Of a DNA stretch of 64,000 nucleotides, positions 25,201-38,900 are shown in pieces. The DNA is from Kappaphycus alvarezii (lineage: Eukaryota > Rhodophyta > Florideophyceae > Gigartinales > Solieriaceae): contig NADL03000471.1 in NCBI GenBank assembly GCA_002205965.3, positions 2,418,001-2,482,000 of the forward strand, read 5' to 3'. The position numbers and the translations under genes are program-made. Below the pieces are notes generated by a model that was not told the origin of the DNA, searched no databases, and saw only the letters and a list, made by a program, of their open reading frames with translations. The first letter of the stretch is position 1. Each line of letters starts with the position of its first letter.

Positions 25201-28200
25201 AGGTGGACACAAACCGTGTAGTATGTCCTGAAATGTATCGAGGGTTTACCCAATTGGCACCTCATGTGCGTCTTTACAAACCTGGTAGGCTGCGAAAGTA
25301 ACTGTCTTAGCTTTGTTCTGGACTACTAATTCTCGAATTAAGTGTGATTTCACTCTGAAAACTCTGTAAGCATGCATTTTAGGTTTTTCATCAATTCGAT
25401 GTCATTTTATTGCAAATAGAAAGGATATAAATGAAAAAGTAACGTTTTTCAGCTTGAGAGTAGAAAAAAAGCGCAACGAAACAGGTTTTGTTTCATTTTT
25501 TTCGGTTCAGAGCGTCGTTGCATAGAAGATCTTCATGATTGCAAAATGAATTGCCTTTTGGCCCGCGTTTGCATCTATTTCGCCAGTTTAGGGTCAAACT
25601 GGGTTAGTAATCATAAAATAGATTAATAAGATATCAGTGGTTGTGATGCAATTGGTTATCTGTCCTTTTTCTCGCAGTACCAATTTTATAATCTTGAAAG
25701 TAATATTGAGCGTAGCTGGCAGCTTTCGGTTGTTAAAAAACACATGGGAAGGCTGGTATAGTATTTTTATCCTCAGTTAACTCGATCAGACTAACTTTGC
25801 TTTTGTTTATGAAGTTTAAAGGTGCTTTGATCATAACTGCTCTCTCTTAGAATAAGTCCATAAGTAAATGGTCAAGTGTAGAGTCGTGAGGACACAGTGT
25901 ATAAACTTATCAGAGGCTTTCTGAAGAGCAGCGATCGAGTCAACAATTTCGATTAAATATAGTTGCGAAGCGAAATATTTGTAAATTGATCACATTAACA
26001 TCCGCATCAAGTCGTTGGCATGCTGCAAGATTTCAGAAATGAGCCTAATTTTAGTATGGGCGTGGAAATGAACCGAACCTGGTTTTATGACGGGCGTCTC
26101 GAGTAGGCAGCTTCAGGAATGCAGTAGTCTTTAGCCATATATCCAACTATACCATGAGTAACTTTGGCGTTAGTGATAGGTATAAAATTAATTTTAGCAC
26201 AAGAGAAGTAAAAGTGCTGAAGAAACTGCTACAAAATGAGAGCGAGCGGGAGGTCGATAAAATAGAGAATTTAGTTTAAGAAATCATTGTATAATGCAGC
26301 TTGTATTAAGCGAGGAATGAGGATGAAAAGCAAAGTGTTGAAACTTCAAAACGTGTTGCACTTTACTTCCCCTTCTGCGGAGGGCTGTGGAGATTTCGAA
26401 AGGCGCAAGAGTAAGTAAGGAAGCGCGGCTTCTTCGATGTTGACGCACTCCAGAAGAACCTGAAGTGCATTAGGGTTAAAAAATAAAAATAATTTTATAT
26501 AAGACCTCCTAATTTTGGCCGTTGATAGTGGTCAAATGAAGTTCACCGTCCTATACCGATGCCTTCTACATCGAAGAGTTTTATACAGCAGGGTTTCAAA
26601 AAAAGAGAAATGATATTTAAGATTCATGCATATAGGACTCCCGGGGTAAGACTTTGAGACTTCCACTAATGTGAAGTGCCCAAAATTGCCGATTTCCGCA
26701 CTATGCTCCGAAAATAGAAATAACAGTTTTGTGAACTTTAAACTGTCCCGAATGTACTTTCAATACACGAAATTAAAGGCCTGAAAGTACAAGATCTGAA
26801 AGAAAATCAGCTCATCAACGATTGGTACTCTAAAATACCTCGACACTAAAACAGTCGCCTCCGCCATGAACATGAATTACCACATTTTGCTTGATGAAAA
26901 ATAATGGTTTCATCCGATGAAGAGTTTACCCAACCATAATTTCATATCTTAAACATGAAATAGTGTAATTATGAATAATGTGGAAATATTTTACATCCAG
27001 AGTTTAATGTATTTGGAGCTACAGACGATGCGATAATGGACCAAAATCTGGCGCACCTCCGTTTCATTGTCCATCCCTCCCAGCAAAATCACATGCTCTC
27101 ATTAAAAGTCTTCGAATTTCGGTACTTCTGCATCAGCATGAAAATACGTGGAAACGTTGGAGATGTAAGGCAATTTTCATTGGTAAACGACTTTTGTACG
27201 AAATGAAGGTATGAAAAGTCGTCACTTTGGCAAGAAATGTAAATTAAAATCGTCATTTTTGACTTCAAAAATAGTAAAGTCAGTACTACTGTACGGTATT
27301 CTCCCGGTATAGGGTACAAGACTGTTACAAGAACCACAGCACGATTAGATCAGTCAAAATATCCAACAATGAACTCCAAAGTCCTGGACAATCCCGCAAA
27401 TGCGCTCGGAAAATACAACAACCTCGCTTCCCACAGTGAAAAATTCCAATAAATTCCACCCTTAACATTTATACCTTGAAAGATTCCGCTGTAACTTCCT
27501 CGAAGGTATTATCTACGATTAAAGCCTCTTTCACAGGTAATACAGAAAAAGGAGCCCTTACTTCCAGGTGAAAAAAATGCAACTCTAAAATTGCGCAATC
27601 AGAAATCGCACCTGCTACAGTATCAAACTATCCACCTTTGTATTCAGCGCTTCGATCCTTCTGTAAGCGAGCACCCTCACAAAAGGAATTACACATTTAA
27701 AAATTGCACCCAAGTCAAAAACATGTCTTAGTCCCTTTTTGTGTCTTTTCTTTGGCGATTATCCACTACACGGAGCTCTAGGGCCCATGAATTAATTTTT
27801 ATGCCGCTAAAAGGTGAGGGAACTACCTGCTTTTGTATGAGACAGTAAATTATATTTCAAAAGCTTCACATAGTTAAAATAGAATAGCTGAAAACTCCCT
27901 ACTGTATGTAATTCTCGAAGTAAAGATACTAAAATTCGACATATTATTATACATACACCATAATCAACTTACCGTTCAATTCGAGTTACGGAACAGGTCT
28001 ACTGGGCCGAAATGACTGCAGGGTTCTGGGAAGCGTACAACTGTTCCTCAATTGCACGTAACTCAACGTACACTATGCGTGTCGAACTATTGGCCTAACC
28101 TAAGTAACACTGTTTCTTTAAAAAATCATAACATCTAAATGGTAACCTAATTCTACCTGTATACACGATGTTCTCATGTACTCATCCTCGGTTCTCTCTA

Positions 28201-28237
28201 AGTCCCATATAGAACCCCAGCATTTCGCATCGGTGAC
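22206..28237. other. AT-rich spacer, no supported gene
   Basis: About 6 kb of stop-dense sequence on both strands. A short open stretch at 22342-22587 may be a further scrap of the preceding retroelement. Repeat copy B lies at 26350-26415. GTAC-centred words occur singly near 23628 and 27288. No RNA gene was recognised. Confidence 0.4.
26350..26415 (+). repeat. Dispersed repeat, copy B
   Basis: Diverged match to 13705-13765, sharing the exact word TGCACTTTACTTCCC and the GC-richer segments after it. It stands out as a GC-richer patch in AT-rich spacer. Confidence 0.5.
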
Positions 28238-28387
28238 ATGGCGCACCGCAAGGTCTTTCACCCTGTTCCAGGCCTTGTGCAGGAGCTTTGGGCTAAGAAG
28301 CTCGAAAGGCTACGCAACTTTGATTTCCAGAACATTGACCGCATCAACAACCCGCAATTGATAGTCCTTGATACAAAAAAACTGTGA
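28238..28387 (+). CDS. Small ORF or exon fragment of unknown function
   Basis: A 49-codon frame beginning MAHRKVFHPVPGLVQELWAK and ending at TGA 28385-28387. Its GC content and codon use (CTC, CGC, GTC, AAC) are unlike the AT-rich surroundings. The peptide looks like a soluble charged helix (LWAKKLERLRNF). It may be an isolated exon, a fragment of a mobile element or a gene scrap. No family was recognised. Confidence 0.25.
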   Translation: MAHRKVFHPVPGLVQELWAKKLERLRNFDFQNIDRINNPQLIVLDTKKL

Positions 28388-30039
28388 GAAGCAAAAATGC
28401 AACTGGATACAGCTTCATTCCTGTCTCCTCAACGTACCATACAGAATACTCATGAATCGGGCAAACATTACAGCCCGTGTCAATAATCCCATCCTTCACC
28501 GATCCACATTTTTCTTGCGCCTCGTCATAATCATCCAAAAACTCTTCACCCCCCACTTTTGCTTTACTCCAAGCGGTGTCGAAATAATTTGAGTATCGAT
28601 AGATATAAAAAAGTAGCGATCAACAGGAATAAAAAAGAGAAAAAGAAAAGAAAAGAAGCTTACATTTCCAAAGCTCACTGCGATCCTCAACTCGTTATAG
28701 AAGACCCTAAAGTTTTCGCATCCACTTTCATGAAATACAGGACATATTTTTTGACAATGACAGCGGTTTCCAACCCGGTGATTTTGCCATTTTACAGCAT
28801 CTCTTTCAAAAGCTTCGCGAACCTAGAGTTATTTGTGAGTCGGGCCATCGTACTTCTCGCCTTGGAAGGGAGGTCGGGAACGCATGCATTTTTTCCTCTT
28901 TACTCTACATATAGTAATTTTAATGCTTTAGTGTAGCCTCTTTCTTATCAACCAAACAGATTGTTTCTGTTTCCCAGCAAATGTCGTTTACTGTCTCGCG
29001 CCAAACTTTCTCCCTTTTGGGAGAGGTTTTTGAGATGTTTCAATTGCGCCAGGGATAAATCAAGGGTTTGTTTAAGGTTGGCAATGTAATTCCTGGGCGC
29101 CAAAAAGTATAGTTTGAACTAAGCTGTATGCTGCATTTTTTGCAGTGTGCAAATAAACGCACCGTACTGAATATATTCCTGAGTAGCTACTAAAGGATTG
29201 CTATTCCAGTTTAGTATATGTTTTGTAATGCGTTAAAGCTACAAAGATATATAAACTTTATTTATGTATACTTTACTGTCCTGCATTGCAGCCAATTTGT
29301 CCTTACTACTAATCCAATTCTAAGTAGTCTATAATTTCTCTATCCTTTGTAATTTTAGCGATGTCTGTTAGGATCTTTATAGTATCAGGGTCAGTAGGAC
29401 CGTGCCCAGGACCATCCGCTGGGGCGTTTAGCTGGTAGTTAATAGATGTGATGGAGATATTATACGGCATCTACTGCCTATAAAAGGCCTTATTGCGTTG
29501 GTCACTGAAGTAAAAAGCATCAACAATTTTGTTCTCAACAAATTTAACCCGTCTACAGTAACAAAAATATCTACTGTTTTTCAGGCCCGCCGCTGACGCC
29601 GCCAGTCTGCTTTTTATTTCTTGAAATATCATGACATATTTGAATATTACTCTATTAATAGACGTCTTAAATTCAATGCTAAAGACTGCTTTGTACAATA
29701 CAGTACTTCGTACAATATACAATACTGTATGCAGAACTGTATTTTACAGTATAATTATACTATGAATGGTAGTACAATAGATCTATACCTCAGTTATTGA
29801 TTAAATACTGAATTAATTGGTCTATACGCACCTGAAACATTCTCTTTATTTCTAAGTACATAAAACGAAGTGATTTACGTGATAAGTAATGAATTTTAAA
29901 CATTAAAATATATGCAATTTCAACGCCAAAACATGCCTTCTACACGCAAAGAGGCATTTTACTGAAAACTTAATCTGACAGAGTTTCTGCATCAGATGGG
30001 TACTATGATGTGTAACAGGCCCTCAAATGTACCTCTACA
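28388..30039. other. AT-rich spacer, no supported gene
   Basis: No coding signal was supported on either strand. A cluster of GTAC/TACTGTA-like words lies at 29697-29752. Confidence 0.4.
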
Positions 30040-31243
30040 CGCTTCCGACGCTTATTACGGTACTTGGCTTGAGCTCTATCCCTCTTCATCATTTTCGCCT
30101 CACCAATATTGTCAAGGCGATTTTCAACTTGACAAAAAGCACTTGGTCGATAGCCCGTAACGCGTGCAATTCTACACGAATATTAGTCACTCCCAAACAG
30201 AAACGGAAAAAAGTGGCACAAAACTTCTTAAAACGCCCCAGAGACTACACAAATGGCAAAAAAAATTTCAACAATTATTCTGTCGCTGGCAACAGTCTTA
30301 TTTAAAAAAGTGTTCATCATGGATTAAATAGCCGTTGAAGGGCTTCTTTTTCGGATGAAACACCCTAATAAACTCCGTGGCCCCTGCATATCCTTTGTCA
30401 GCGAGCGCTGCCAACATATTTCCGAAAGCTTCCGCCCAAATTCTAAAATCAGGCTCTGATATTTGACTATCATTTTTATCCAGCTGCTCCTCATGCCAAT
30501 ACAGATTCCCATGAAAAATATCTATGTCAGAAAGCGATCCGGGTAGGGCGGAGAACATATAACTGTTATGCCTGTCGGAAGAACTGAAACCTCCCATTTT
30601 AAACCGTAAAACTTGTTTTTTTCCAGAGAAATATTTCTTCGCTTCCTGCAATTTACCACTAGACCAGTTTCTGTTCTGAAAGGTGACGTCTGTAGCGTAG
30701 CGCGCGTATGGAAAGTTCTTAAATTGCTTTTTACTCCGCCATAGTTTCTCAAAAATTCAGTCATAACAAAGACCATTTACACACAAGCAGGAAATCTATG
30801 GTGAAAGCGTAAAACTAAAAGCCGAAACTGTCCGCTCAAACGTGGATACACTTATTAACAATACGTTGCCCACAAAGTTCCAAGCACCTTTATGTTTCAA
30901 CAGAGTAGCAGTTATGAATAAAATGTCTTTGCCCGTAAACTGGGATCGACGGCATCCCCCGAAGTCCTATTTGGGTGAAGTAAAATCCGAAGATGTCCCC
31001 AGATCGACTGAAACTCTTGTGCCGTAAAGTTAGTCATTTGAACTATATTTTGGGAGCCGCCAGCATTGTAAAACGATTCGAAAATTGAAGCATCGCTGTC
31101 TGTCTCTTCATCAGAGTCGGAGCGATCGCGTGTCGAGTTATGACTTTCGAGCTCTGTACGGCGTTCGTCCGCCGCTTCCTCGAGCATTGCCAGCCGGCTG
31201 GCTGCTTTAAAGGCAGTGAGTGTCGAGTGGGTTGCGGGCATGG
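30040..31243 (-). mobile_element. PIF/Harbinger DNA transposon, transposase relic
   Basis: Read leftwards, the N-terminal part at 31241-30912 has an acidic Ser/Asp stretch and then NFTAQEFQSIWGHL, a helix typical of Harbinger transposases before the catalytic core. The DDE part at 30651-30298 has KMGGFSSSDRHNSYMFSALP, the phrase SLSDIDIFHGNLYW and ALADKGYAGA, where the Asp of ADKGY fits the second catalytic residue. A C-terminal trace (VTNIRVELHALR) extends to about 30040. The first part is separated from the core by stops and frame changes, and the last segment is also out of frame, so it cannot encode an active enzyme. No accompanying Myb-like gene or terminal repeats were seen. It is a different subfamily from the element at 44.6 kb. 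Confidence 0.65.
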
Positions 31244-32559
31244 TAGTTTAATTGGTGTGTGGTTAATTTGGTGCACGAAGAAGTGGACTGTCCGGTGTGT
31301 GGTGGTGGTCTGTTGTAGTTTGACTCTTTGAATTGTTAAGGTAAGGATTTAGGTTAGAGAAAAGCCGGAGATCGATCAATTTCGTATGAAGCTGTACACT
31401 TCCGAAAATACCGCCTAATTTAGAAAGAGATTGATGTTCTGTGTAATTACTGAGTCGTAAAAATTATACTATTTTCAACCAACTGTTGTTTTCTTTGAAT
31501 AACACCGCTTCTTTGTACCTTCAATGTCTTTTTCATTTACTTTTATGATACCGAAGTACGCTTTTATCTTATGTTAATTTAACTATTCTTTTACTCCCTC
31601 AACAACTGTGTGAACGATCTAATACTGTGCAGTGCAAAAATATGCTGGAGTTGCGCAAAAAATTTACTGTACTCTATGATTTACAGTACAATATAGTGCT
31701 AGATACATTACAGTATTGTGCAGTACTGTACGTACTTTTAATTTTCTCATTTGGGACTGTGATATATATGTGCAGCACTGTGAAATCAGCAAAAAAGTAA
31801 TTTTGAATCGAGTGACTAAATTATGCGTGCTTTAGGGTACGACATATTGCAGACGTCGCACATGTGGACCAAATACTGCAGTATAGCTACGTTTCTGATA
31901 CAAATGAGTCTTCAATTCTCCAGTAGAAAATCCGCTGCGAGACGCGACAGCTACCGCGTATTTCTCTATGACTGGATGATGTCTCAGAAGGTGAGCCTAG
32001 CGAATCAAAAAAGCCAGCGGCACAAAATTATATCCTAAACTCGATCATCCCGGCAGAACCTCGCCGCGAATGGCAGTTAGTTTCGTGGCAAGGTCTCTCT
32101 TATTCCGCCTTTGTGCTGCAGTGGCAGCTCCTCGAGATTTCCGTACTCCTATTAAAACATACTTTTATGTACAGTGAGGAGTGTAGTATTCTGTAATGTA
32201 ATCAACCGTATGTGGTACCGTATAAAGTAATGTACAGTAAATGTACTGTACAGAACTGCACTATACTGCGAATTAGGTACTGTACTGGACAGTAAATATA
32301 CTGCCGTCTATAATTATAAAGCACCCCCAGAATGAAGGTGCATCAGCTATACACGTATGTTTTAAAAAATAGTACCGGATATGAATTCAGTACCTTCTTA
32401 AAAGGCGGACACCAAAGAAATTTTGTAGAATTCGTGCAACTGTAATGAAAAAGGTGTAAAAATGTCAATTTGGGGGGAACTGCAACTATAAAGCACCTTC
32501 ATTATACCCAGTAGATCAGGGCCTTCACGGGCTTCGCGGCCACTTTATTCACATATCAA
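31244..32559. other. Spacer with dense GTAC-centred words
   Basis: No gene. It carries the densest clusters of TACTGTA, TACAGTA and GTACTGTAC words in the window (31660-31735 and 32170-32310), and a short inverted-repeat pair near 32331 and 32493. Confidence 0.5.
32331..32503. repeat. Inverted repeat pair, 11 bp, about 150 bases apart
   Basis: AATGAAGGTGC at about 32331-32341 is the exact reverse complement of GCACCTTCATT at about 32493-32503. TATAAAGCACC also occurs at both places as a direct repeat. This could mark the ends of a small non-autonomous element next to the Tc1/mariner relic. Confidence 0.4.
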
Positions 32560-33760
32560 TAATAAGTAGCTCCTACGGAACGCTCGAGCACCTCCATACA
32601 CCTATTCACATTGAACACAGGAGAGAATGAACAACAGAACTGGGCATTTAACTCCAACATCGTTTCACACAATTAATAGGCTCTTCAACTGACCAAACCT
32701 GCCTTGAATTCGCGTATAATTTTCTTAATAGCCATCCCGAAACATTCCCTTTCGTATTAAAGTCGGGAGACCACTCGGGCTAGTACACTAGAGGAATTGC
32801 ATTGTCCGAAATCCACTCCCTCGAGTCTTGACTCACATGGATTGGAGCATTGTCTTGCTGATACGTCCAGTCCGACGACATAAAATTGTCCGCAAAAGGA
32901 AGCAAGTTTTCCTCTATCACCTTCCGATAGGTCTTTGTTGTTTGTTTTCCATTCAAAACAACCGAATCTGTCTTCCCAAAGCCAGTACCGTACTGTATAT
33001 TGCAAACAGCGACTCAAGAAAAGTTTCGCCCATACCCTTGTTCAAGTTTCGCACTACAAAAAGTTATATTTTCGTCTCCAGTAGCTATGATTTACCACAT
33101 GTTCTGTAAAAATGTTTGCAAGACGCGGAATTGGAAGTTATTAAACATATCATCATAAACAAAGAAAGAGCAGTTTAAATTGGAAAATCTATGTCAGAAT
33201 CCGATACATGGATCAAAAAGCTGTTCTTCCTCCAAATTCGCCTTTTAATCCCTTTCTTTCGAAGCCGAGATTCACATCGACAAAAATTTTTCTGGTATCA
33301 ATTTTCTGTTCATGCGTTGTTAGCCTCAGTCTAGACGCAACCATTTACTGGTAAAGGTAAACAAGAAATTAAAACCACAAAAAAATCTTCGAATGTCTCA
33401 CAACGGCGCTGTTTTTATAATTCGAGCCAAACATACTTCGATACGACCCTGCATTTTACATCGCGATAAGTTTCATGATAAGCGCGAAACAAAGCTCAAA
33501 AACTTCTTCTTTGCACAGAAATACTATTTATTTCTCCACCATGACGCAGGATCAGTTGATGCCAATGTTTCTGAGCATAGTCACACAAAGGCTCATTCCG
33601 CGCGAGGAGATTGCATTCAAGATACAAAATACCTCTCGATAACTCAAAAGCATGCAAACCCTTTGTTAAAAAAGCTTTTCAATTGCTCGAATCGCATTTT
33701 ATCCCAAAAAGTACTTCTTGCTTAGGTACTGTTTAGGAATTAATTGAGAGATAAGTGTTG
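32560..33760 (-). mobile_element. Tc1/mariner-type DNA transposon relic
   Basis: On the minus strand, 32863-32831 reads TYQQDNAPIHVS, the second catalytic Asp motif of Tc1-like transposases. It is followed by REWISDNAIPLVY and PEWSPDFN at the place of the usual WPARSPDFNPIEN block. Further upstream, at about 33.6-33.5 kb, CDYAQKHWHQ matches the family's A-x-x-H-W region. The third catalytic Glu seems lost: the PIEN position reads TKGN. Several stops and frame changes separate the pieces, so the copy is dead. Terminal inverted repeats and the TA duplication were not found. Confidence 0.6.
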
Positions 33761-35928
33761 TCAGATGATGTTTTTCAAAACATTTACGTCAAAAATGAGA
33801 TTTTTCCTTCTGGAAGAAACGAAAAAAGCCAACATACCAACAAATTATCATCTTATAGCAATGATATCTGGATTTCTGTAGTGAAAAGAGCTTATCAAAG
33901 CTCGAAGTTCGCAATATCTTTAGACACCAATGAAAACTTATAAAGCGTTCAATCATTTGAACGAGATAATGCAACGAAATCTGAATTTCCAAGCTTCTTA
34001 GATACGGAGAGTATGAAGATGAGTTAATCCATTTTTTGGCGCGAATAAGATGAGCTGGGAATATGAAAGGAAGTTACTGATTTTGAAGGGCACCGAATAG
34101 AAATGGACCTAGAAAAAGCATCTATATAGGCGAGATGCTTAAATAAATTCAAATATCAGCAACTGCAGGTTCGACTGGAATGAAAATTTGCCAGAGCCAT
34201 AGCAATAGAGATATAGTAGGAGTAGTTTAAGAATGAATATGCAAGAGAAAAAGCAGCTGGTTTAAGTGCTCGAGTTGATAGCGAAAAAGATACAAGAGTA
34301 GGTCTTTCGCCCCCTATTATTGAATTGAGTTATACGGGATAACAATGCAGACAGCAGCAAAAAGATAGTCACTCACGGGTAAATGATGAGTAAATAATGT
34401 GAAAATAGCGAGACTATCATGATAAAAGCATGAAAAACATGAGGAGTTCTGTGTGTGTGACTTGCGGCTGTCGATACGATTGTCTGAGAAATTCTCCTCG
34501 AGCAGATTTACTTAACCCGTCTGTTATACTGCCGGAAATGATTCAATGTTTTTGCAAATTTCGCATCTCCTCTCCCACCGCTCACTCATTGGCATCTACA
34601 AGTGTGGCGCCGCATGAAAATTGCCCTTCCTTACTATCAAGCTGTAACTGTATTCAAGTGATGAATCTTGAAGCAAAATATACCACAGTATGCAGGGAGT
34701 AAGCGCCATAACAATCTAGTTCGCTTTTTTTAAGCGTCATCTATGTTAAAGACTGCAGAGAAATTATTTTTGATAAAAAGACCTCACAGAATGGCAATTT
34801 AATGCACCTTTGTCCTCATTCACCCTGAATAGAGCTGATTTCTTTCAGCTGCCACATTATATAAATATTGGGCTTCTTAAGACAAAAAGCCACCGCCTTA
34901 CAACAAAAATCACCGATTCATCCACCTTGTCCAACCGCAAAACGAACTACCACTATCTCGTTCTCAGTCTCTATTTTTAATTTTGCTATTGGCCAATAAT
35001 TTTTTTGAGGAACAAATTAGTGAAAAGCAAAAGATTTGCATCAAAGTATCTTATTTATGTCCGTTTTTCACAATTCGGGACTTGAAATCCAATAGTACAA
35101 CCGCTATCTTGAGTAGAATGCCAATATGTAATAAATTATGTGCAGTAATTTCTGGTCCACATTTCTTTAAGATACTTGTAATTTTATTGCATAGACAAAA
35201 GATTTGCACGTATTACACTTTTGCATGCGGTTTTTTCCATAGTATCTATGGTAAGATCAATATTTGTTCGCAACCATGGCCTAAGTATATATTTAATAAC
35301 TTTGCATACATTTAATTAGCACCCGCCACCTAAAGAGCAGTTCTAAAGGCTTTGAACGATACAAATATTACAAAGACTGTAGTCTTTTTATGAATTTGGC
35401 CGACTATAGACCCATTAAGGAAAAATATTGGGCCATTGGGAGTATTAAGTATTTTATAAATTAAGTAGTACATCTTTCTATGACCTAAATAGCACAAAAA
35501 CGTATTCTAATTACATTTATTTATTATTTGGTGCAGCCATTGAATAATACAAAGCTATCGAAAAATCCGCCTGCAGCATGTACTCATGTAGCATATTATG
35601 ATGCTCTGGACCTTAAAGTGCTTTGCTGTAATGTAGACACGAGGTTTATTTTAAATTGCACAAAAATCTGGATAAATTCCTGGGAAAATTCTCTTAAATT
35701 CGAATAGCGAAGATAAAGTATGGATTATGTGTCATTCGACGTCAGAAATGAGTATAAGAGCCTTAAAAGAAGATATGTAAGGTCTTAGTTTTGGCGCAAA
35801 CGTACCTAATATAACTGTTACGACCACTTTTCCACCTCATAACGCTGCAATTTATACAAAACTAGTGCTCCAGAAATTGAAAGTCACACAGTGACTGCTT
35901 TTCTGTGTATGCGTTCAAATTTAATATA

Positions 35929-35951
35929 AACAATTTCAATTTGAAATTGTT
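35929..35951. repeat. Perfect palindrome, 11-bp arms
   Basis: AACAATTTCAA, one central T, then TTGAAATTGTT: a perfect inverted repeat with a single-base spacer in AT-rich desert. Confidence 0.75.
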
Positions 35952-38900
35952 CTGATACAATTTGATAATTGAGAAACGGGACCTATGTGTGTAAGAACTA
36001 AAGAAAATTTTATTGCAGTAATTGAGGATATGTCCTCAACATAGCTTCTCACAGAGAATAATCGAGAGGAAGAGTGAGTCTTTCCCAGTACCAGAAGCTT
36101 TGCAACGAATTATGCTCAACGTCTGCTGCATCCGTATTTTTTTGCCCGAAACACGCAAATTATAGTCATTGTATTAAGAATTAAATTTTGAAAAACTCCT
36201 CAATATTGCAAATCTATGCAAAAGTTATAAAATAGTTATAGAATTATAGAATATGGGGTATTTACTCTTCGGGATTTGATATAACTTGATAATTACTAAC
36301 CTGTTATACTTGCTTATTTCTGTCAGTTAGTTGAAATTTCAGTCTTTTTTTGCTTTTCGTAAGAAACTGGATGTATTTGGAGATAGAATTTTAAGATCTT
36401 ATGAATATTTTTCAGTTTAATTTATTGATTTAGTATTGTACTAGTTCATCTTAAGGATCTAACTATTCAATATTAAAGTGGTAAGTCCCTATTGAATGGG
36501 AAATTAATTTTCATTTCTGCATTTACATTATTATGATCCACTCTTATATTATATATATTTCTTTTTCAAAGTTTTGAAATTATCATCGGGGTCCTCATAC
36601 TGAAAACCAAAAGACTATCGAAATAAACTCGGGTGAATTAAAGTCTTCATACCTCATTTGTTGTCCCTATTAAACTGTGCGACAAAGGAAGATGTTATGT
36701 GTCGAGAAGCAAAGCTTTGCGCAAACTAGAGAAGAATAAGTTATGAATCAGCGCATTATACGTAAACTAATTCTGAGAGAAATTATGAGTGCCAATCGCT
36801 AGCAGTTTTTCATTTAGGAGGATATTTTTTTGAATTGAGAGATCGCTGTGTTAGTTTTGACTAATTAAACCTCCTTACAGATGCTGAAAAGTTCCGGGAC
36901 TTGAATTGTGGAAATAAATTACCAAAAACATATTTCATTAATAATCTATTGCGTTTAGGCCTATTTAAGTTATCCTACGAGTATATGAATATTTCTAGAT
37001 ATTTCTAGAAATAGTAAGTATAGATTAGGAGAGAGAAAATTATGTTAAGGAATTGCCGTTCTACCAGAATGGAACAGATATTTATAAAGAATAAAAACAC
37101 TTGGGAAGAAAAGATTAAGTGGTAGTAATTTACTGAATCTGTAGGTACATTTATTTGTGTAAAAGCTTGAAACTAAATTAAAAAATAGGTCAGAAAAGTT
37201 TTAATTAGAAAAATATATACCTTGAATCTCTGGGAAAACACATTTTATACTTAAAGGACATTTTCTGATAAAATTGGAGACGATTTTTTGACCCCACTAG
37301 AAAGTAGCTGAGAGTCTAGTCAACGCGCAAGCGGAAGTGGAGTTAGATAAAAGTGTGGAGTTTCGCTGAACACGAATAGTCTGCACCTTGTAGTATTGGT
37401 CCTTAGCTCTGTTGGCACCGAACGCCACCATTCCATGATCAAAGAAGACGAACCGGAGTTTCACGCTCAGAGTATAGAGATTGGAAAGGGAACGCTCCTG
37501 AACAATTACGTTATTTGGGTTACTTATCCCGTTAACAGAAATCATAATATTTTATAGCGGCTGTGTAAACTTAGGCCAAATCCTATTTTCGTCTCAGATA
37601 AAAGGTAGCTTCATTCCAATATTTAATCAATATAAGCCCGATTTCAATGAAGAATGTGCTTCTAATCTCTCAACATCATTCCACAGGCACCTGGATTCAA
37701 GCAAAAATCACAGGACGCTCAGTTAGTATCATCAATGGTCTCCGCTAGTACCACATGAAATGAATCAGGAGATATGGACGCCGAAGCTCAACGCGGAAAT
37801 TATCTTTCAAAAAGCTCAAACCACTCCTGTCTTCACATTTTTGAGCCAACGCCATATTCATATAACAATGGCCCATGTGATATCTTTGAAGTAGTTAGAA
37901 TACCTTGCTTTTCGCCGGCAAAAGCTTACACTAGTGTATTTACTTTGATTACGAAGCTGTTTCGTTTCATACTGTAAGAAACACATGATCTCCTCGAATT
38001 TGTAATAAAAACTACTGTCTTTCTACGAGCCAAATATTTGTACAGTAGTATCAAGAAATACCAATATCTGAAATTGATAAAGCTTTTCATGATGCCCAAA
38101 TTCAACAGATACAGATTTGGTATTAGTAAGGACAAGTGATTACCTTGTGCAACTATATAGAGTGCAGTGTAAACTAACCTAAATTGAAAAATCACTGCCC
38201 GACTAGTAGACGAATTCTTGGTAATGAAAGAAGTAGAATTTAATCTACAATTAGAAACCAAACAGGTTTTTTAACATGTAAATTATATGTTAACCTTCTC
38301 TAATGAGAACTTCTTCAAATATTCGTGATTCTTAATATATAACGGATAGCATTAAACGTGAATTCACAAGAGAATACCCAGCTACCTGTAAAACGTCTCA
38401 AGGATTTGTCAGACGTTTCGTAATGATTTTCAGTAAACAATTCAATTGAAAGTTGATAATATTATGGTAAAAATATTTATATTACGAATTTTTGGGTTGT
38501 AGCTGAGCTAAATCGTACGGATGGACTAAATTGAAATCAAGACATCTCAAAATAAATTTATCTGTGATATAGATTTAAATCTCAAGATCAAATCAGAATA
38601 TGTTTAATATTTGCTAGTATTTCTAAGCTCTCGTGGGACTGGCCATGCATTAAAACTTAACTACTATCAATGCAAAAAGTAGGATTTTCAAAAAAACCAA
38701 GGGTAATTAAACTAATATTCAAATGTATTTTAAGGGAATAAAATATTTAAATGATAGATTTTGAGAGCTACAGGAAATATCGTTTATGCAAGGAGAATAT
38801 TAGAATTTAAAGTTCAAAATTAGAAAGCAGAAATGACTATCTCATGAGGAGTCAATAAGTATTTTAGTTTATAGAGGTGAAAGCGGCAAAAGTACATAAT

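Noticed and set aside
26468-26476. Telomere-like word TTAGGGTTA
   Set aside because: It is a single occurrence without a tandem array.
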